A DNA stretch of 64,000 bases from Adenophora triphylla var. japonica (GCA_022495995.1 JAFEMH010006983.1:42297-106296), one strand, 5' to 3'. Positions 23,664 to 36,777 are shown, counted from the stretch's first letter. Made by a program: numbers and translations. Notes: a model not told the origin generated them from the letters alone.

Positions 23664-25564
23664 ATGGAGATATCATTAAGGCCCAAAAAGACCACTCAAC
23701 CACTCGATACAGAGCTCATAAAATCCGACGTCGCTGCATTCGCTTCTTCAATTGGGCTCGCTTCCTCCCTCCCGTCCTCCGGCTTCGATGACTCCGACTT
23801 CCGCAAGACTGGCCCCCTTAAAAAGCCACCGCCGACCAAAAATCCAAACCCTAACAATGATGATGACCGGACTAAGAAGATTGATAAGAGGGACAAATTC
23901 AATAATGCAAAGAAGTTCAACAGTGAAGAACGGCCAAAACCTAGGCCGCAAGCTCAGCAACCGTTGTCGATCGATGATAGTTATAAACCATATGATAGGT
24001 ATAAAAACCTTTCGAAACTTCCGTTGATGAAGGCCAACAAGTTGGGAGTGTGGTACGTAGACGCGGCGGAGCTGGAAGAGAAAGTTATTGGGAAGAAGAA
24101 GGTTGAGTTTAAGAACGTGGAAGAGTGGAAGGGGTTGGTGGCGAAGAAGAAGGAGTTGGCGGAGAGGTTGATGGCGCAGTATGCGCAGGATTATGATTCA
24201 TCAAGGGGACAGAGTGGGGATATTAAAATGCTTGCTGCTACACAAAGGTCAGGGACTGCTACCGATAAGGTTTCTGCATTTTCAGTTATGATTGGAGATA
24301 ATCCAATTGCAAACGTGAGGCCACTCGATGCACTGTTAGGTAATTTTCATTATATATAATTATATCTTATTTTTTATGAATTGTTGCAATCTATCATCAA
24401 TTAGTTCATGAATGTATAACTACATGTGTATTCATAGACAGTCAGTTGATAATGAAGTTATAGAGTGGTGAGGCGAAGCAGTGGCGGAGCTAGGGATATT
24501 CATAAACGGGGCAAACTTCTCTAAAATATTAAGGGAGCAAAATATTATTTTAGTATATTTTTTTCTTTACACAAACGGGGCAAACTTCACTAAATTGCAC
24601 TAAACCCCCAAATTTAATATTTGCACTACTATTTTTTTATTCTAACGGGGGCAACAGCCCCCTTTGTCCCTTACTATCTCCGCCACTTAGACAAAGGAGA
24701 GGGGGAAACCAACAAAATTAATGAACTGAGTGTAAATAAGTTTATGGTAGCTTGAGATCTAGCTGAAAGCGGAAACAAATGTATTAACAGAAAAGTAAGT
24801 ATCACTAACAGAAAGAAAGATGATTTTTCATGCCCCTACTCCTAATGTTTGGGTAAGAATTGGCTGACTTTATCTTAAAGTCGGAGAAGGGTTTAGTTGA
24901 GCATGTTTATAAACTATGACATTTCTATTATTGTAGTCTCCAGACCAGGGATAGAACTTTGGTGATTCTGATAGCTAAGTAATATGGAGGAAAGGCCATC
25001 TGAACAAAAGTCTCATGTTGAGTACTTGAGGTGAAACTTATAATAATTATTGAAAATTCACCATTTCGCTTAATGGTTGTATTCGAAAGAAAGAGAAATC
25101 AAGCTGAAATATCACCAACTAATTCACAAATTATCTTTGTTTGGGCAAGGTCAACGTTATTATTCAAATATATTATATACATTAAAGCTCAAGAAGCCAA
25201 TGATTCTCCTTCAAGTTTCATTTGAAATATCTGTAAGCTTTATTTTTACTCTTGAAAATATGGTTACCGTAATTCCCCAAAGTTCCATTTAAGATACTGG
25301 TTCATAACCTAAATCTATAACTAATGTATGGCTATTTAAGCAAAACATCTTGCATATTGTTGTTGATGTAGATCTGTTTTGGTTAAGTTTGTTAATGATA
25401 TGGATAGGTCTGGAGTTCTGAATTGGTGACTTTGTTGTTGGTTGATTCAAAATGTAGGAATGGTGACATCAAAAGTTGGAAAGCGACATGCACTGTCGGG
25501 ATTTGAAGCTTTAAAAGAAATGTTTGTTTCGAGGTTGGTTCCATTGCGTCCTGGCAACTTTTAG
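23664..25564 (+). pseudogene. NOC1/CEBPZ-type ribosome biogenesis protein (SLOW WALKER2-like), first two exons only
   Basis: Exon 1 runs from ATG 23664 (MEISLRPKKTTQPLDTEL) to 24339. The splice is TTAG|GTAATT to ATGTAG|GAATGG, and exon 2 starts at 25458. The join reads RPLDALLG then MVTSKVGKRHALSGFEALKE, continuous with the plant CEBPZ family; other family-like text is GVWYVDAAELEEKV and GQSGDIKMLAATQRSG. After FEALKEMFVSR the sequence leaves the family and stops at TAG 25562-25564. NOC1 proteins act in nucleolar pre-60S assembly and are much longer, so most of the protein, including the CBF domain, is absent. The exon 1 frame is intact. Promoter-like upstream sequence was carried along. Capture by the surrounding Helitron is inferred. 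Confidence 0.85.
24479..24687. mobile_element. Short inverted-repeat element (MITE) in the captured intron
   Basis: The ends are CAGTGGCGGAGCTAGGGA and ...CTCCGCCACT, an inverted repeat common at plant MITE ends. Inside is a repeated ACGGGGCAAACTTC word. No clean TSD was found, so the class is uncertain. Confidence 0.55.
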
Positions 25565-28399
25565 TTAGGGGGATTCTTACTGTTATTAGTTTGCATTTTC
25601 TGTTAGTATTTCTCATTGTTACTCTATGTCCACCCTGGCCTCTAAACGTGCAGTCTCCTTGCTATTGTTGTTAGATTGTTACCCCCTCCATCTCTAAATG
25701 AATGTCCATTTTTTGAAGATTTTTTCCTCGCTAAATGAATGTCAATTATCTATAATAATAGCTTTCTAAATGAATTTTCACATGTAACAATATACTATTT
25801 CAATGTATACTTGCAAAAGAAAGGTTATAAGGTGGATAGCAAGGGTATTTAAGCATCTTTGCTATTAGTTTTTCTTAAAAAGTCAAATTTTAGAACAAAC
25901 ATGATTATTAGTCCTCATCTTATCCGCTTAAGAGACAAAACTCATTTTCATATGGTGTTATGTGCTTAGGAGTGTCTTATTAATTTAATCCGATTTCTGC
26001 AATTTTGATAATCGTTTTAAATTTTGCTTCTAAGCATTCGATTGTAAGAAAATCACATTATTATGTACTGGGTATATTACGTGCTATCTTTCTAAGAGTC
26101 TGTGTTTTTTTTTTTACTTTTTCAAAAGCCGCAAACTGTTTTGAAGAAAATATGTTGTGGCTTGATTTTTTTTCTTTTTCTTTTTACTAACTGTGTGAAT
26201 GTGTGTGTGTGTTTGCAGGGAGGAATTGAAGGAGAATTTGAACTGTTTACCCCCCCCCCCCTGAAATAATGGTCAGTTGGCTTTGGCGGGTTGTCAGTGC
26301 AAAGGTGATGCTGATAGAGATTTATGTGTGTGAATTTGACGTACATATAGTAGTATATTGATTCATCTGCACCCATTTATCTGATGGAAATTGACTCAAA
26401 AACAGGGAAATGCTTCTCCGCTTTCTCCCTTACCATTTCTCCACTGCTCTCTTTGTTACCCGGGTAACCGTCAATCTCTCACACAACCAGCACTACTGCC
26501 CCGTTCTGTGCGTCTTTGGCATGTTTTTTTTATTTTTACTCATTGATTTTGTAAGTCACTGTCTTCATGTAACCTTGCACATCAGGATTTTATGAATCAA
26601 TGTTTGGCTGATTATTTGGTTTATATCTTTTGTTGGTTATGTGCAGTTGATTATATTCACAGTTGACGATGTCAACGCCGGTCGAGGCTGTGAGTAATTA
26701 GGTCCGTTAATATTTATGGTCGAGGTATAAATTTTCCCATTACTTTTAATTGTTAAGATTTAGCTTTCACTCTTATGAGATTTATTGTTAGAATACCAAA
26801 ATTCGAGTGATATTTGGAGGTCCAGCAGAGTATACCGTCATCCTCATCAGCTTTTCCTTTGTGAAATGTCATGACTCAAGAATGCTGTATCGCTCCACCT
26901 TCAACTTCTCTCAATTGATTTGCCTTTTATAGATTATAGTATAAGAACCCATTATCTCCATCAGAATAGATATCTGAATGTATAAATTTCTTCATGATCA
27001 AAAATAAATTTTGGAATAGTGTAGAATTATGATAAGGAAAATCTTTGATTAGGTGGGGTACTGGCCCGTGCCAATGGCACGGGCTTTTTGAGTACTAGTA
27101 AATAAACAATACAAACAAATAAATCATAGTTTTTTAAAAAAAAAATGATAATTTAAAAGTTATTATAAAATATAGTACCATACTTTCTATTTTGATTACA
27201 TAATTTTTTTTGATTACATAATTATTTTTTTTGTCCTTTTTTAAAAGTTATTATAAAATATAGTAATAACAGAGATATAATTATGATTACATAATTTTTT
27301 TTATCATATGGACCATGGTAAGATCAGTAAGGGCGCTTAAGTATTTAAGACACTAATAATCCAAAGTTGACGAATTGAAAAAAAAAAAAAAGAAAACCGG
27401 TGAAGCAACGTAACATTTATACTTGATTCTTATAATCATAATTAACTAACCTCTGTCTGTGCCTATTTTCTTTTGACATAGCTCCCAGCACTCATCTTCG
27501 CTTAAGCAGTCCAAAGAGTAGCAAAATCCCTTATCTGCAACATCCTTGATCCGAGTGGTAAGCAGTACTTTGCTGCCCGTGCTTTCATCAACTAAGCCGC
27601 AATTCAGGCTTTCCCAATCAACTACCGACCAAACGTCGTCAATAATGATCAAACACCTTTTCTCTACTTGTACTCTTTTAAGTGATTCAATTACATCCCC
27701 CTGAGTCATGCTCTTCAGCTCTTCCTCCTTCGCAAGAGAAAGTTGTTGTAGTATATGTTTCAAAATTTCTTCCGCTCGACATTGTTCGCTCACACAAACA
27801 AAAGCGAAACTTTGAAAATGGCTCAACACTTTCTTGTCTTTATACACTTTCCGAGCAAGTGTGGTCTTCCCTAAACCACCCATTCCATAAATGGAAATGA
27901 CCCGAAACTCATTTTCTTCGTGATCAACCAGATATGACACCAATTTATTGATGTCTTCCTCCCTCCCAACGAAATCGTTTTCATGGAATAGACTAGAAAG
28001 ATCTTGTACTTTGTACGGTCTTCTTGAATCCGAGGAGCTGGCGTCCGCATCTCCACTTTGGCTGTTGATAAAGTCACTGATTTTGATTGTGATCTTCTCA
28101 ATAGCCTTGCAAACTTTGGACGCAACAAACATTCTCTGATGCCAATTTGCTTGTTTACAACTCGGATGACATACTTTTCAATGGAATCGATCAGCTGATC
28201 AGCCAAATCTATGATTTCTTTGGTACGTTTATCCTTCCTAACGTGCGCGTATTCTAACAAATCCTCCATCTCTTTTAGCTTTTTTGCAAGCTCATCGACT
28301 ACACCTTCCAGAGCCTGCAGATACTTCATTTCTTCGGCCAACAAATCATGAAGCCTTCCAATCACAAAGGAGTAAAGGGTTTCTCCTTCCATTTCAAAA

Positions 28400-29345
28400 A
28401 TACTTGAGATCTAGCAGATAGATGTGGAGAGAGGGATTTAAAGTAATTATAAAAGGACTGACGGGTGAAAGAAGAAAAAGGGTGAGATTTTTTGATTCAA
28501 AGATCAAATGGATACTAAGTAGATTGGAGTACTCTAGCATGGACCCAGATGAGATTTCAAGAAAATCACTCGCCTTTAACAACATAATCAAGAATAAACC
28601 CAGATGAGATTTCAAGAAAAGCATCTGCTTTCATTGAGGTGATTTTGAAGCAGAGTGAAGGAAAGGATATGCTTTCGTTGAGGTGATTTTGAAGCATACA
28701 TTTTCCCCTAATTTTCTGTCTCTTTCTCTCATATTCTTGAGGTGATCAAGAATATCACTCGCCTTTAACAACATAATCAAGAATAAACCCAGATGAGATT
28801 TCAAGAAAAGCATATGCTTTCGTTGAGGTGATTTTGAAGCAGAGTGAAGCAAAGGATATGCTTCTGTAATCGCCATGTGAATTTGAACTCTGGGGGCCTA
28901 TTCAGTGACTTTGGGGGCCTGTTCAGTGACTTTCTTTTTTTTTGATTTATTGGTTTTAATTTTGGATTTATTCCCCTAAACCCACCAAAACTATCCAATT
29001 CTTAAAGAGGACAGGCAGAGATCCTTTAATTTCTCATAGGAGCTGTAATCGCCATGTGAATTTTGAAGCAGAGTGAAGCAAAGGATATGCTTCTGTAATC
29101 GCCATGTGATTTCAAGAAAAGCATATCCTTTAATTTTGGATTACAGAAGCAAAGGATATGCTTCAATAATCGCCATGTGAATTTTGAAGCAGAGTGAAGC
29201 AAAGGATATTTTTAATGGATAACACCCATTGGGTCCCATTTTACCACCCCTAACATGGACCATTAGACTGTCTATTATCTGCAGTTGTCCACCAGAATTG
29301 GTTATGAGCATGGAATATGTCATTGCCCTTAGGCAGACAGGCAGA
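28400..29345. repeat. Complex repeats upstream of the CNL gene
   Basis: The words GATGAGATTTCAAGAAAAGC, GTTGAGGTGATTTTGAAGCA, AGTGAAGCAAAGGATATGCT and TGTAATCGCCATGTGAATTT recur several times (28540-29210) in shuffled order. A block of this (28690-28870) matches 56238-56400. No coding function is evident. It covers the likely promoter of the CNL gene. Confidence 0.8.
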
Positions 29346-31800
29346 GATCCTTTAATTTCTCATAGGAGCTGAAGGTAGAGAAGTTACTATGGCAGGGATT
29401 TCTTTTGTTAAATGGAAAAAGAGAAACTCTCCATTTACTTAAATCCATTGAGTTTTAAGTACTTCTCGGTTCCCCTAATATACTGTACAGTAGTAGATAT
29501 CCTTAGCCATAAAGCTGAAGAAGTTACATTTTGGAGTTCACTGTATATACTCAATTTTTTTCTCTTTTAGTGTATCATATTGTTGCATGTGAATCTTAGT
29601 GGGTACGTTGAACGAAGTCTATGCAGCAAAATATTATAAGTTTTATATGTTAGGATAGGAGGAGAATTTATTTATTTATTTATTTTTCTCTACAATCAAT
29701 AATAAAAAAAGGATAGGGAGGAGAAAAGGGATCTACGGGAGAAAGAAAATAAAATGAAGAGAAATGTGCTTCCACTTAGGCTCTAACTCAGGTGGGTTGT
29801 GAGACGCATTATCATTAATATATAATCCTTGAACCACTAAGACATAATCACATTTTGGTATAAAACTCTGATATATTTTATACAGTAAATGTTAAAATTT
29901 AGGGGCCCTAAAATCTATTAAAATTTTGGGGGCCAAGGCGACCGCCTAGATCGCCTTATATATTGGTCGGGCCAGCCAACCTCTGCGGCATGTTCATCTC
30001 CAGCCTTATCTATAACGTGAAAACCCATCACCGCTGCTTCAAATGCACGCCACCAATCACCTGCCACCACCATTGACCAGTGCCCCCTCAAATTCATTTT
30101 CAAGGTCGTCTTTGTCTCATAAACGAGTGGGTACAGTGATCTTATTTTTTATTTTATTTTTGGCTATGAAAATTGTTACTTATTGTACTGTAATAGTAAT
30201 GTTTTAGAATAACAATACATTTAATTCGTATGACTAGTGTAATGGATGTTTATCTTTTGGATTTGATTAAATTATGCTCAACTGCAAACATTTAGTGTTG
30301 AGTTCGTGTTTGTGTTTTTAATTAGAATATTTTTTTTTCTTTTTTTGTTGACATTTCGTACATTTTAACTTTGAGAAACAACTTTTAGATTTTTCTTTTT
30401 TGCGTCGATAGTTGGCTAACGGAATTCTTTTACACTAATAGGTGGTTACGAAAGTCAACGCTAAAGTCTTTCTCTCGAAAAGCGCACAAATGATGTTAGA
30501 ATGCATGAAGGGAAAAAATTGATATTTTGAAAAATCGCCTTTTTTGAGCAATAGGATAAATGGATTTCTCGTGAGTGACATTGCTTGTATTATAAAGTGC
30601 TAGTGATAGTGTTAAAAATTGTTATTTTGAAGGTCTAACACTTTGTAACATTAGCACTGACACTTTATAATGACACTTTGAAAAAATGTGTTTTATATAG
30701 TGCATGTGTAAGTGTTTAACACTTTAATAGTGCTAGATATTTTGATTGTGCCTGTGCATGCTTAATGAGTGCTAGTGTAAGTGTTTAATAGTGTCAGTGT
30801 GTGTGTTAAAAAGTGTGGGTGTATACCGAAAGAGTGTCGATGTGTGTCTTAAAGAGTGTCGGTCGCAATATTAAAGAGTGTAATTGGCAGTGCTAGTAAT
30901 AATGTCAGACGGTCAGTGATAGTATTAAAAAGTGACAGTGCTTATGTTGAAATGTGTCCGTCATAGTATTGAAAAGTGTTAGCGTGTTAAATAAGTTCCG
31001 TTTATTTACAAAAATGTCATTGCACGTTTTAAAATAGTGTCAGTTATAGTGCTAAAAAGTGCTAGTGTTTGCATATTTTACTAAGTTTTTATTATTTACA
31101 AAAATCATTCTGCATTTTCAAAACACGTGTTTTCAATAATTTTAGAAAAAATTGGTTTTAATAAGATTTTGACAAATGAAAGAGTCGAAGGTATTTTTAT
31201 CCTACATGTTTCACCTTAATTAAAGTTACAGTATTTCACCTTCATTAAAGTGTTTCACCTTGATAGAAAGTAAAGTATTAATGCAACAACGTTAAAACTT
31301 TGTTGAAATATTTTTATCGCCTTTGTATTCCTACCCAACTCGAACTAGAGTAGTTGATCTCGATGTAATGATTAAGATGTATTAATGCTAAACAAAATGC
31401 TCGTTTGGCACACATGAACGAGTTTGTGGGAATGAGAATGCCATATACATGTATCTGAAATTTGGGAATGATGAGAATTTAAAATTCTCATTCCCATGTT
31501 TGGTGTGTTCTAAGTCTAAGTTAACGAATGGATATTAGATTGTCATTCCTACGTTTGTTTCATATGCCTACTTGATGGGTATATTTTATTTTTATTTTCA
31601 TGTATGATGTAATAATTAAAAGTTTTCCTTCTTTTCATTAATTCAAATTTCTTCATACCTAATTAAAGGAAATATATGCTATAGAATTAAGTTTGATATT
31701 TAATTAATTTCATTGATAAATATTATATCAAAATTCGATAATCAATCAAATATGCGAATATATAATAGATTAACTTAGAATCAAATTGATACTTTAATAA
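29346..31800. other. Intergenic, with AGTGT-rich degenerate repeats
   Basis: No gene is recognised. From about 30590 to 31080 the sequence is rich in AGTGCTAGTG / AGTGTTAAAAAGTG words at irregular spacing, with a locally inverted CACTTTATAATGACAC. The rest is AT-rich. Confidence 0.5.
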
Positions 31801-32878
31801 GACAAAAATGCAAGAAAAAGTACCTCAACTGTTTAGGTTGTGTGAATATAGTACTCAAAATTATTTTTGTTGCATAATTAGTACCTTAACTGCCCACTTT
31901 TTGCATGTTTAATACTTATCACTAAGATTGTTAAAAATTTATCGTTAAGTAGTTATGTGCCAAGCACATGACCTTTTTTAAAGGTGTAAATTGTCACAAC
32001 AAATATTCTCTCCAATTTGTTTACACCCCTCATCTTCTTCCTCCACTTCTTGGACCTTCGTCACCCCCATCCATATTTCAATCTCCTATCCGCTCCCTCT
32101 CCTCCCCAACCCTTCCACCGTAATAGCCCATCTTCTCCCCTTCCCACTCCTCCCCTTGCACCCCGCCGTTCACCCACCCAAGCCTCGTCTATGCTCTGGC
32201 TTACCCCATCCCATCATCTCTTTTCCTCTTCCCCACCCCATTCCTTCTTTCCAGCAGATTTCACATTACTTACCATAACAATATGACAAGAAATTAAAGC
32301 AAATTAACCAAGAAGTAATTAGGGTTTTGAAAATTGAAATTGATTTTGGATGATAAAATTTGATGGGCAACTATTTGGTAAAATACCCAAAATCAAAACA
32401 TGAAATTGAAGAAGACCTTGTAATGGTAAGGTGTGGATGGAGTAGGGGAGAGAAAAATCAAGGGGAGGGTTGAATTTTAGGGTGATGTGGAAAGAAACCG
32501 TGAAACGGGTTTTCCCATGAAAGGAGAGAGAGGGACAAATTGAGGGAGGTAGGACATAGGGTGTGTGTATTGTGTGTTAAGATGGTGGGATTTTCTGGAA
32601 AGGAGGAGCTTCCCGATAATGGGGAAGGAGAAAATAAGAAAGAATATGAAGGATAAACCAATTGGAGAGAATGTTTGATTTTGACAATTTTACTCTTTTA
32701 ACAAAGGTTATGTGCATAGAACATGACTATTTAACGGTAAAAATTAAACGATGTTAGTGATAGGTATTATACATGCACAAAGTAGGCATTTTAGGTATTA
32801 ATTATGCAACAAAAATGACTTTGGATACTATATTCACACAACATGGAAGGTTGAGATACTTTTTTTTTTTTTTTTGCC
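31801..32878. mobile_element. Non-autonomous MULE, 1,078 bp
   Basis: Inverted repeats of about 200 bp (left about 31801-32027, right about 32657-32878; for example GTACCTCAACTGTTTAGGTT with its degenerate inverse). They are flanked by a perfect 9-bp duplication CTTTAATAA (31792-31800 and 32879-32887). The centre (32028-32656) is GC-richer and pyrimidine-biased and could be captured sequence, but I recognise no protein. Confidence 0.9.
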
Positions 32879-32887
32879 CTTTAATAA

Positions 32888-33846
<959 letters not shown>

Positions 33847-34597
33847 TAGAGGTGTAATTGGTTCCGTTCAAACTGTGGGTCGGAACCGAACCAAACCAAA
33901 CCACGCGATTTAGTTCGGTTTTCAAGCAATAGTGGTTTGGTTTGGTTCCAAAAATTGTCAAACCGTGTGGTTCGATTTGGTCTGCGGTCTGGACCCCCAA
34001 ACCACGGTTCGAGACCGCGAGACCGAACCATCAAACCGAATTGATAAACCAAAACACCAAACCGTTCAATATTAACCGTAGATATGCATATCTTTTATAT
34101 CCACCTCACATTTAGATTTGAACCCCTAATTCTATTCATGGGTTTTAACTCATAGCCCTTTTTCTTTTTGTTAATCTTTATGTAATAATGTTAATTCACT
34201 CTTTATCACATACCATTACAAGTACTCAAAATGGCATGTTGTTATCATAAAAATTGAAGCACAAATTCAAGTTTTATTTAAATACTTAATCTTTTCTTTA
34301 TGTTATGTCTGGAAAATTCAAACATGACAATGAATTGTGTTGTCTGAAACCATATTCTAATTAATGGTTTAAGCAGTGTTTTATTTCATTGTTTGAACTG
34401 TGGTTTGGATTGCGGTTTAAACCGCGGTTCGAACCGTAGAATCAAACTGCGGTCGAACCAAAGCGAACCGAACTATAACGGTTTGGTTCAGTTCGATATG
34501 AATTTTTTCATGGTTTAGTTCGATTTGAGATTTTTTCAAACCGATAACTAGTGGTTCGATACGTAAATTGGGCCAAACCGAATCATTTAGTCCCCTA
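33847..34597. mobile_element. hAT-type non-autonomous element, 751 bp
   Basis: Left end TAGAGGTGTAATTGGTTC, right end ...TTTAGTCCCCTA. The flanking 8-bp sequences are ATCAAAAA (33839-33846) and ATAAAAAA (34598-34605), 7 of 8 matching. Both sides are rich in GGTTCGGTTT / AACCGAACC words. Confidence 0.8.
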
Positions 34598-34791
34598 ATA
34601 AAAAATCATCCTAAATCGTGAGTATCAAATAACCGTTAAAAATGGATATACCCGTAGTAAACTAATTTCCTAGCTAACCCCAATCATTTAAAAAAAATAT
34701 CAAACAAAGTTAAGCTTTATTATAGAATCAAATACCAATTCACACCCCTACATATCCGTCTACCACACGAGGCGGTATGTTTGATTTCCAT

Positions 34792-35615
34792 TAGGGGTGT
34801 AAATGGTTCGGTTTGGGGCAATTTACAGACCGAAACACTAGTCATCGGTTTGGAAAAAATTCAGACCTAACCGAATCATGAAAAAGTTTAAACCAAACCG
34901 TTATGGTTTGGTTCAAATCGTGATTCAGTTATATGTTTCAAACCTTGGTTCAGACCACAGTCCAAACCATGGTTCAGACCGTGTTTCAGACCATGATTTA
35001 GACTATGGTTCAAACCATGATTCTAATTGTGGTTCAGACCACGCTTCAAACTACGACTAATTGTCAAATGTTAATAAAAAATTTCATGATCACGACGGAA
35101 GAGCGAGGGATGCGGGAGTTGAAGAGAAAAGTCAATGGAATCGAGAGTTGAAAGAAGAAAACACACTATACAACGTCGGACATGTAGAGAACTTGATTTG
35201 TTATGTATCACAATAAAGATTAAGAAAATGCTAAAATTAATATTGAATAAAATGTAAAACACGAGGTTAGGATTAGTATGTTTTAATGTAAGTTTTTTAA
35301 TTGATCTAACGATAAATATTACTCAACATACAAATATATGGTTAATATATGCGTTATGGGAGTTTGGTCCAGTGATTTGATTATATGGCTTGTGGTTTGG
35401 TCTGGTAATTCGGTTTGGTTGTTCGGTCTGGCGGTCTTAAACCGCGCTTTGATTTGGTTCGGTCCGGAAAGTCATACCACAAACCAAACCGAACCATGCT
35501 TTGCCAATTTTTGAGACCGAACCAAACCATTCATGATTGAAAATCAAACCATACTGCATGGTTTGATTCGGATCGGTCTCAAACCGCGGTTTGAACCGAA
35601 CCGATTACGCCCCTA
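34792..35615. mobile_element. hAT-type non-autonomous element, 824 bp
   Basis: Left end TAGGGGTGTAAATGGTTCGG, right end CCGATTACGCCCCTA. Flanks are ATTTCCAT (34784-34791) and GTTTCCAT (35616-35623), 7 of 8 matching. The inner part has tandem ACCATGATTCAGAC-like words (34930-35055). It is related to, but distinct from, the hAT element 195 bp to the left. Confidence 0.88.
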
Positions 35616-35625
35616 GTTTCCATAA

Positions 35626-36197
35626 GGGAAAATTGCAATTTGGTTACTTATGTTTGTGTTAATGTTGCAATTTGGTTCCCAACATTGAAAAAGTTGCAAT
35701 CTGATTTCTAACATTGACATTTTGTTGCTAATTGGTGTAAAAATTAACGAAATGTTAGTTTTTTGACAAAATCCAAGTCATCCGCCGCGCACTTGAATTT
35801 GTAAGAGTTATAATGATCATTTCATATTCATTTCAAACCTAACACCACCGACCACTACCACTATTAGCACCATAGTCACCACCACTCGGTAATTTACGTG
35901 TTTTTTTTAATTAATTTATATTTTTGGATCATTTTTTTTCATTAACCAAGTGTTATAAAGCTACATCATTTTGATGTTAAAGAGTAATTTATTCCTTTTC
36001 CCCCTATGAAATGATTAGCATGCCCATTAAAAAAGTTATTTACATGACAAATGACTTTAATTTCGTAACAATTTGTTAATTTTTATACCAATTTACAACA
36101 AAATGTCAATGTTAGAAATCGACGTGCAACTTTTTCAACGTTGAAAACCAAATTGCAAAACTGAAACAAACATAGGTAATCGAATTGCAATTTGCCC
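35626..36197. mobile_element. Short non-autonomous MULE, 572 bp
   Basis: The left end GGGAAAATTGCAATTTGGTT matches the inverse of the right end (GAATTGCAATTTGCCC). Inverted similarity extends about 130 bp (for example CATTGAAAAAGTTGCAA with its inverse). Flanks TTTCCATAA and CCTCCATAA agree at 7 of 9. The hAT element at 34792-35615 abuts its left end. Confidence 0.8.
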
Positions 36198-36244
36198 CCT
36201 CCATAATTCCATACAATTTACAAAGGCCTCCCCGAAATGATATA

Positions 36245-36526
36245 CTCCCTCCGTCCCAGCCCAGTGTACACTTATTTTCCTTTTGGTCCGTCTCAGCCCA
36301 GTGTGAACTACCATAAATAGTATGTCCTTTAATATTTTATATTCTTCCTACCCCACCCACTCATTAACTCCTCTCATTCTCCACCATACAATTTATTCAA
36401 TCAACCTACTATTTACTCCACTCATTCCCTCTCTTCATTTTCTACCACACATTTTCATTATCTTAATAATATTTCTTAATCGGCGTGCCTCGGTCAATGG
36501 TGCACACTTGGGTGGGACGGAGGAAG
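36245..36526. mobile_element. Stowaway-like (Tc1/mariner) MITE
   Basis: TA-flanked inverted ends CTCCCTCCGTCCCA and TGGGACGGAGGAAG. It lies 250 bp upstream of the SmD3 start codon. Confidence 0.8.
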
Positions 36527-36548
36527 TAATTACTTATTTGCCCTCGTG

Positions 36549-36744
36549 CTCATCATTATATTGAAAAATCGAGGACCCGTCTCACCTCAACACACAATTG
36601 GGTTTAGCCCCATTTTAGGGTTTTGCAGATCAAACCCGACAGAGAACTCATCATTATATTGAAAAATCGAGGACCCGTCTCACCTCAACACACAATTGGG
36701 TTTAGCCCCATTTTAGGGTTTTGCAGATCAAACCCGACAGAGAA
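36549..36744 (+). repeat. 98-bp tandem duplication in the SmD3 5' region
   Basis: The block beginning CTCATCATTATATTGAAAAA and ending AAACCCGACAGAGAA occurs twice, starting at 36549 and 36647, with no visible difference between the copies. Confidence 0.95.
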
Positions 36745-36777
36745 AGAAAGAGAAAAGGGACGACGCCATTAACAAGT

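Larger units (their letters stand above)
23384..27098 (+). mobile_element. Helitron, about 3.7 kb, carrying a gene fragment
   Basis: The 3' end is canonical: a perfect 9-bp stem GCCCGTGCC-AAT-GGCACGGGC (27064-27084), 10 nt, then CTAG (27095-27098) followed by host T. The 5' end is placed at one of three A|TC sites (23381, 23384, 23389) in TCATCTTATCTATAATACAA, which resembles Helitron starts. No Rep/helicase is visible, so it is non-autonomous. It holds the NOC1/CEBPZ fragment on + and sits in the intron of the CNL gene on -. Confidence 0.75.
21234..28392 (-). pseudogene. CC-NB-LRR (CNL) disease-resistance-like gene, two exons, three breaks
   Basis: Exon 1 runs 28392-27451 and exon 2 23046-21234, joined across a GT...AG intron (ATAGGCACAGACAGAG|GTTAGT; TTCCTTATAG|ATTCTG), reading GTDRDSEIEKKKEELG. 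Domain order: N-terminal Rx-type coiled coil (about residues 1-110); P-loop GMGGLGKTT (about 27860-27885); kinase-2 CLIIIDDVW (about 27630-27657); RNBS-B GSKVLLTTR; GLPL-like GNPLAVCVL (about 22970-22996); WLHDLMRKL; then LRRs, with short C-terminal tail FGVDRYKIRRRR. These are cytoplasmic NTP-binding immune receptors. Breaks: a 1-base loss in an A/T run near 28146 (frame NKQ then NWHQRMFVASK), a frameshift in an A/T run near 22027, and TAG at LP*ELKF near 21405. All are small, so sequence error or recent decay are both possible. The intron holds a Helitron. Confidence 0.9.

Noticed and set aside
25681..25990. Possible additional Stowaway-like MITE (CCCCCTCCATCTCTAAATGA)
   Set aside because: A left-end-like sequence is present, but no matching right end or TA duplication was found.
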